A DNA stretch of 47,629 nucleotides, from assembly GCA_964625275.1 (NCBI GenBank), contig CAZVBH010000005.1:1-47629 (forward strand). Reading direction: 5' to 3'. Of the stretch, positions 46,932 to 47,629 are shown piece by piece. The stretch comes from UBA3775 sp964625275. Its GTDB lineage: Bacteria > Bacillota > Clostridia > Lachnospirales > Lachnospiraceae. Each line of letters opens with the position of its first letter. Positions within the stretch are counted from its first letter, which is position 1. The position numbers and the translations under genes are program-made. Below the pieces are notes generated by a model. That model was not told where the DNA came from, searched no databases, and saw only the letters and a program-made list of their open reading frames with translations.

Positions 46932-46976
46932 ATGAGTGAGCCAAAGAGAACAGGATTATTAACTCGGATATATTAA
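46932..46976 (+). pseudogene. 14-codon remnant or leader peptide after the restriction gene
   Basis: ATG 46932 has a good AGGAGAG site (46920-46926) and continues the cassette, but stops after MSEPKRTGLLTRIY. The most likely reading is the start of a fourth cassette gene whose body was lost at the insertion junction. I cannot name the family from 14 residues. Confidence 0.35.
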
Positions 46977-47027
46977 TAATGATAACTTCAGTACTCAAGT
47001 GGCGGCTCAGACATTTTGCTTAATAAG

Positions 47028-47136
47028 AAAGGCTCATATATGCTTGCGTAGAAAAACTTCAAGGGTTACGATTTTCAAAGAAAATCGTGCAGGTTCCCTG
47101 GTTTTTCCAGCATCATATATGAGCTTTCACCGTTTT
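47028..47136. repeat. Dispersed hairpin element, copy 2, probably a two-way terminator
   Basis: The outer arms AAAGGCTCATATATG (47028-47042) and CATATATGAGCTTT (about 47113-47126) pair with one bulge, followed by CACCGTTTTTTAG on the plus strand. An inner perfect 9-bp hairpin is ACGATTTTC (47068-47076)/GAAAATCGT (47080-47088). The segments TATATGCTTGCGTAGAAAAA and CTGGTTTTTCCAGCATCATA are shared with copy 1 near 27,322-27,380; the centre differs. It lies between the convergent restriction cassette and argG. Confidence 0.8.
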
Positions 47137-47143
47137 TTAGAGT

Positions 47144-47629
47144 TTATTTTTCATTCTGTTTGTTTTCAACTTCCAACTTCTTCATTGCACGTACCTTAAG
47201 TGAAAGTCCGAAGAGATTGATAAATCCTTCAGCATCCTTATGATTATACATATCACCTGTCTTAAAGCTTGCAATGCTTTCATTGTAAAGTGAGTATGGA
47301 GAAGTAGTTCCCTTCTTAATGATGTTGCCTTTATAGAGCTTCATCTTAACTTCACCAGTTACATATTCCTGAGTAACCTCCATGAATGCCTGAATTGCTT
47401 CACGAAGTGGTGTGAACCAGTTTCCTTCATATACAACATCTGCAAATCTGTTAGCAAGCTCCTTCTTGCATGAAAGAGTCTTTCTGTCAAGAATAAGCTC
47501 TTCAAGCTGCTGATGAGCTTCAAGAAGAATTGTTCCACCTGGCGTTTCATAAACACCACGAGACTTCATACAAACCACACGATTTTCAACGATATCGATG
47601 ATACCGATACCATGATTGCCACCGAGCTT
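47144..47629 (-). CDS. argG: Argininosuccinate synthase, C-terminal part, cut by window edge
   Basis: 162 residues in view, in frame to the right edge. ArgG joins citrulline and aspartate with ATP to give argininosuccinate, the substrate of ArgH. The family block GIGIIDIVENRVV and MKSRGVYETPGGTIL is clear, followed by the usual helical C-terminus (KGNIIKKGTTSPYSLYNES, FINLFGLSLKV). The N-terminal ATP-binding part lies outside. Stop codon at 47144-47146. The gene faces the restriction cassette head-on and shares the hairpin between them as a probable terminator. Confidence 0.97.
   Translation of the reverse strand, partial: KLGGNHGIGIIDIVENRVVCMKSRGVYETPGGTILLEAHQQLEELILDRKTLSCKKELANRFADVVYEGNWFTPLREAIQAFMEVTQEYVTGEVKMKLYKGNIIKKGTTSPYSLYNESIASFKTGDMYNHKDAEGFINLFGLSLKVRAMKKLEVENKQNEK

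Noticed and set aside
1..47629. tRNA, rRNA, prophage or complete insertion sequence
   Set aside because: I saw no cloverleaf, ribosomal RNA stretch, phage structural gene, integrase or complete transposase anywhere in the window.

Overview
The window looks like chromosomal DNA of a low-GC Firmicute, most likely a Lachnospiraceae-type Clostridium relative. The reasons are AT-rich DNA, strong AGGAGG-type ribosome sites, frequent TTG starts, extended -10 promoters (TGn-TATAAT), an indolepyruvate:ferredoxin oxidoreductase, and SipW-type (S26B) signal peptidases with their TasA/camelysin-like substrates. The genus is an inference from style, not from a marker gene.

Region 1 (1-420) is the 3' end of a probable Rpn/PD-(D/E)XK nuclease-transposase and a terminator. 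Region 2 (about 480-37,750) is one long, almost entirely plus-strand locus for a cell-surface or exported structure. It holds three membrane-leader proteins (564-3994), two paralogous giant exported proteins of about 3,700 residues each (4435-15570 and 16089-27107), a noncoding block of 33-bp tandem repeats with matching inverted arms (27108-27440), and four small paralogous fibre-subunit-like proteins (27563-30998). These are followed by a SipW-like signal peptidase with a coiled-coil tail (31272-32018), a membrane-anchored McrB-like AAA+ ATPase (32210-33931), a DUF2357 protein whose C-terminal half is coiled coil rather than nuclease (33977-36487), a second SipW-like signal peptidase (36490-37146) and a zinc-ribbon membrane protein (37274-37690). 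My reading is that the signal peptidases mature seven SipW-type substrates, that these form or anchor a surface fibre or matrix carrying the giant beta-helix proteins, and that the McrB/DUF2357 pair has been moved from DNA restriction to a membrane-side assembly or remodelling role. This is the candidate undescribed system. I could not search whether it is already published.

Region 3 (37,750-44,306) is housekeeping: argH on the minus strand flanked by two copies of a 49-bp direct repeat, then iorA-iorB, a UPF0020-type methyltransferase and a phosphopantetheinyl transferase on the plus strand. Region 4 (44,311-46,976) is a compact HpaII-type restriction-modification cassette (vsr, cytosine-5 methylase, HpaII-like endonuclease; predicted target CCGG) ending in a 14-codon gene remnant and a dispersed hairpin element also found at 27.3 kb. 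Region 5 (47,144 to the end) is the 3' part of argG on the minus strand. argG and argH lie in the same direction but are split by about 8 kb of plus-strand genes.
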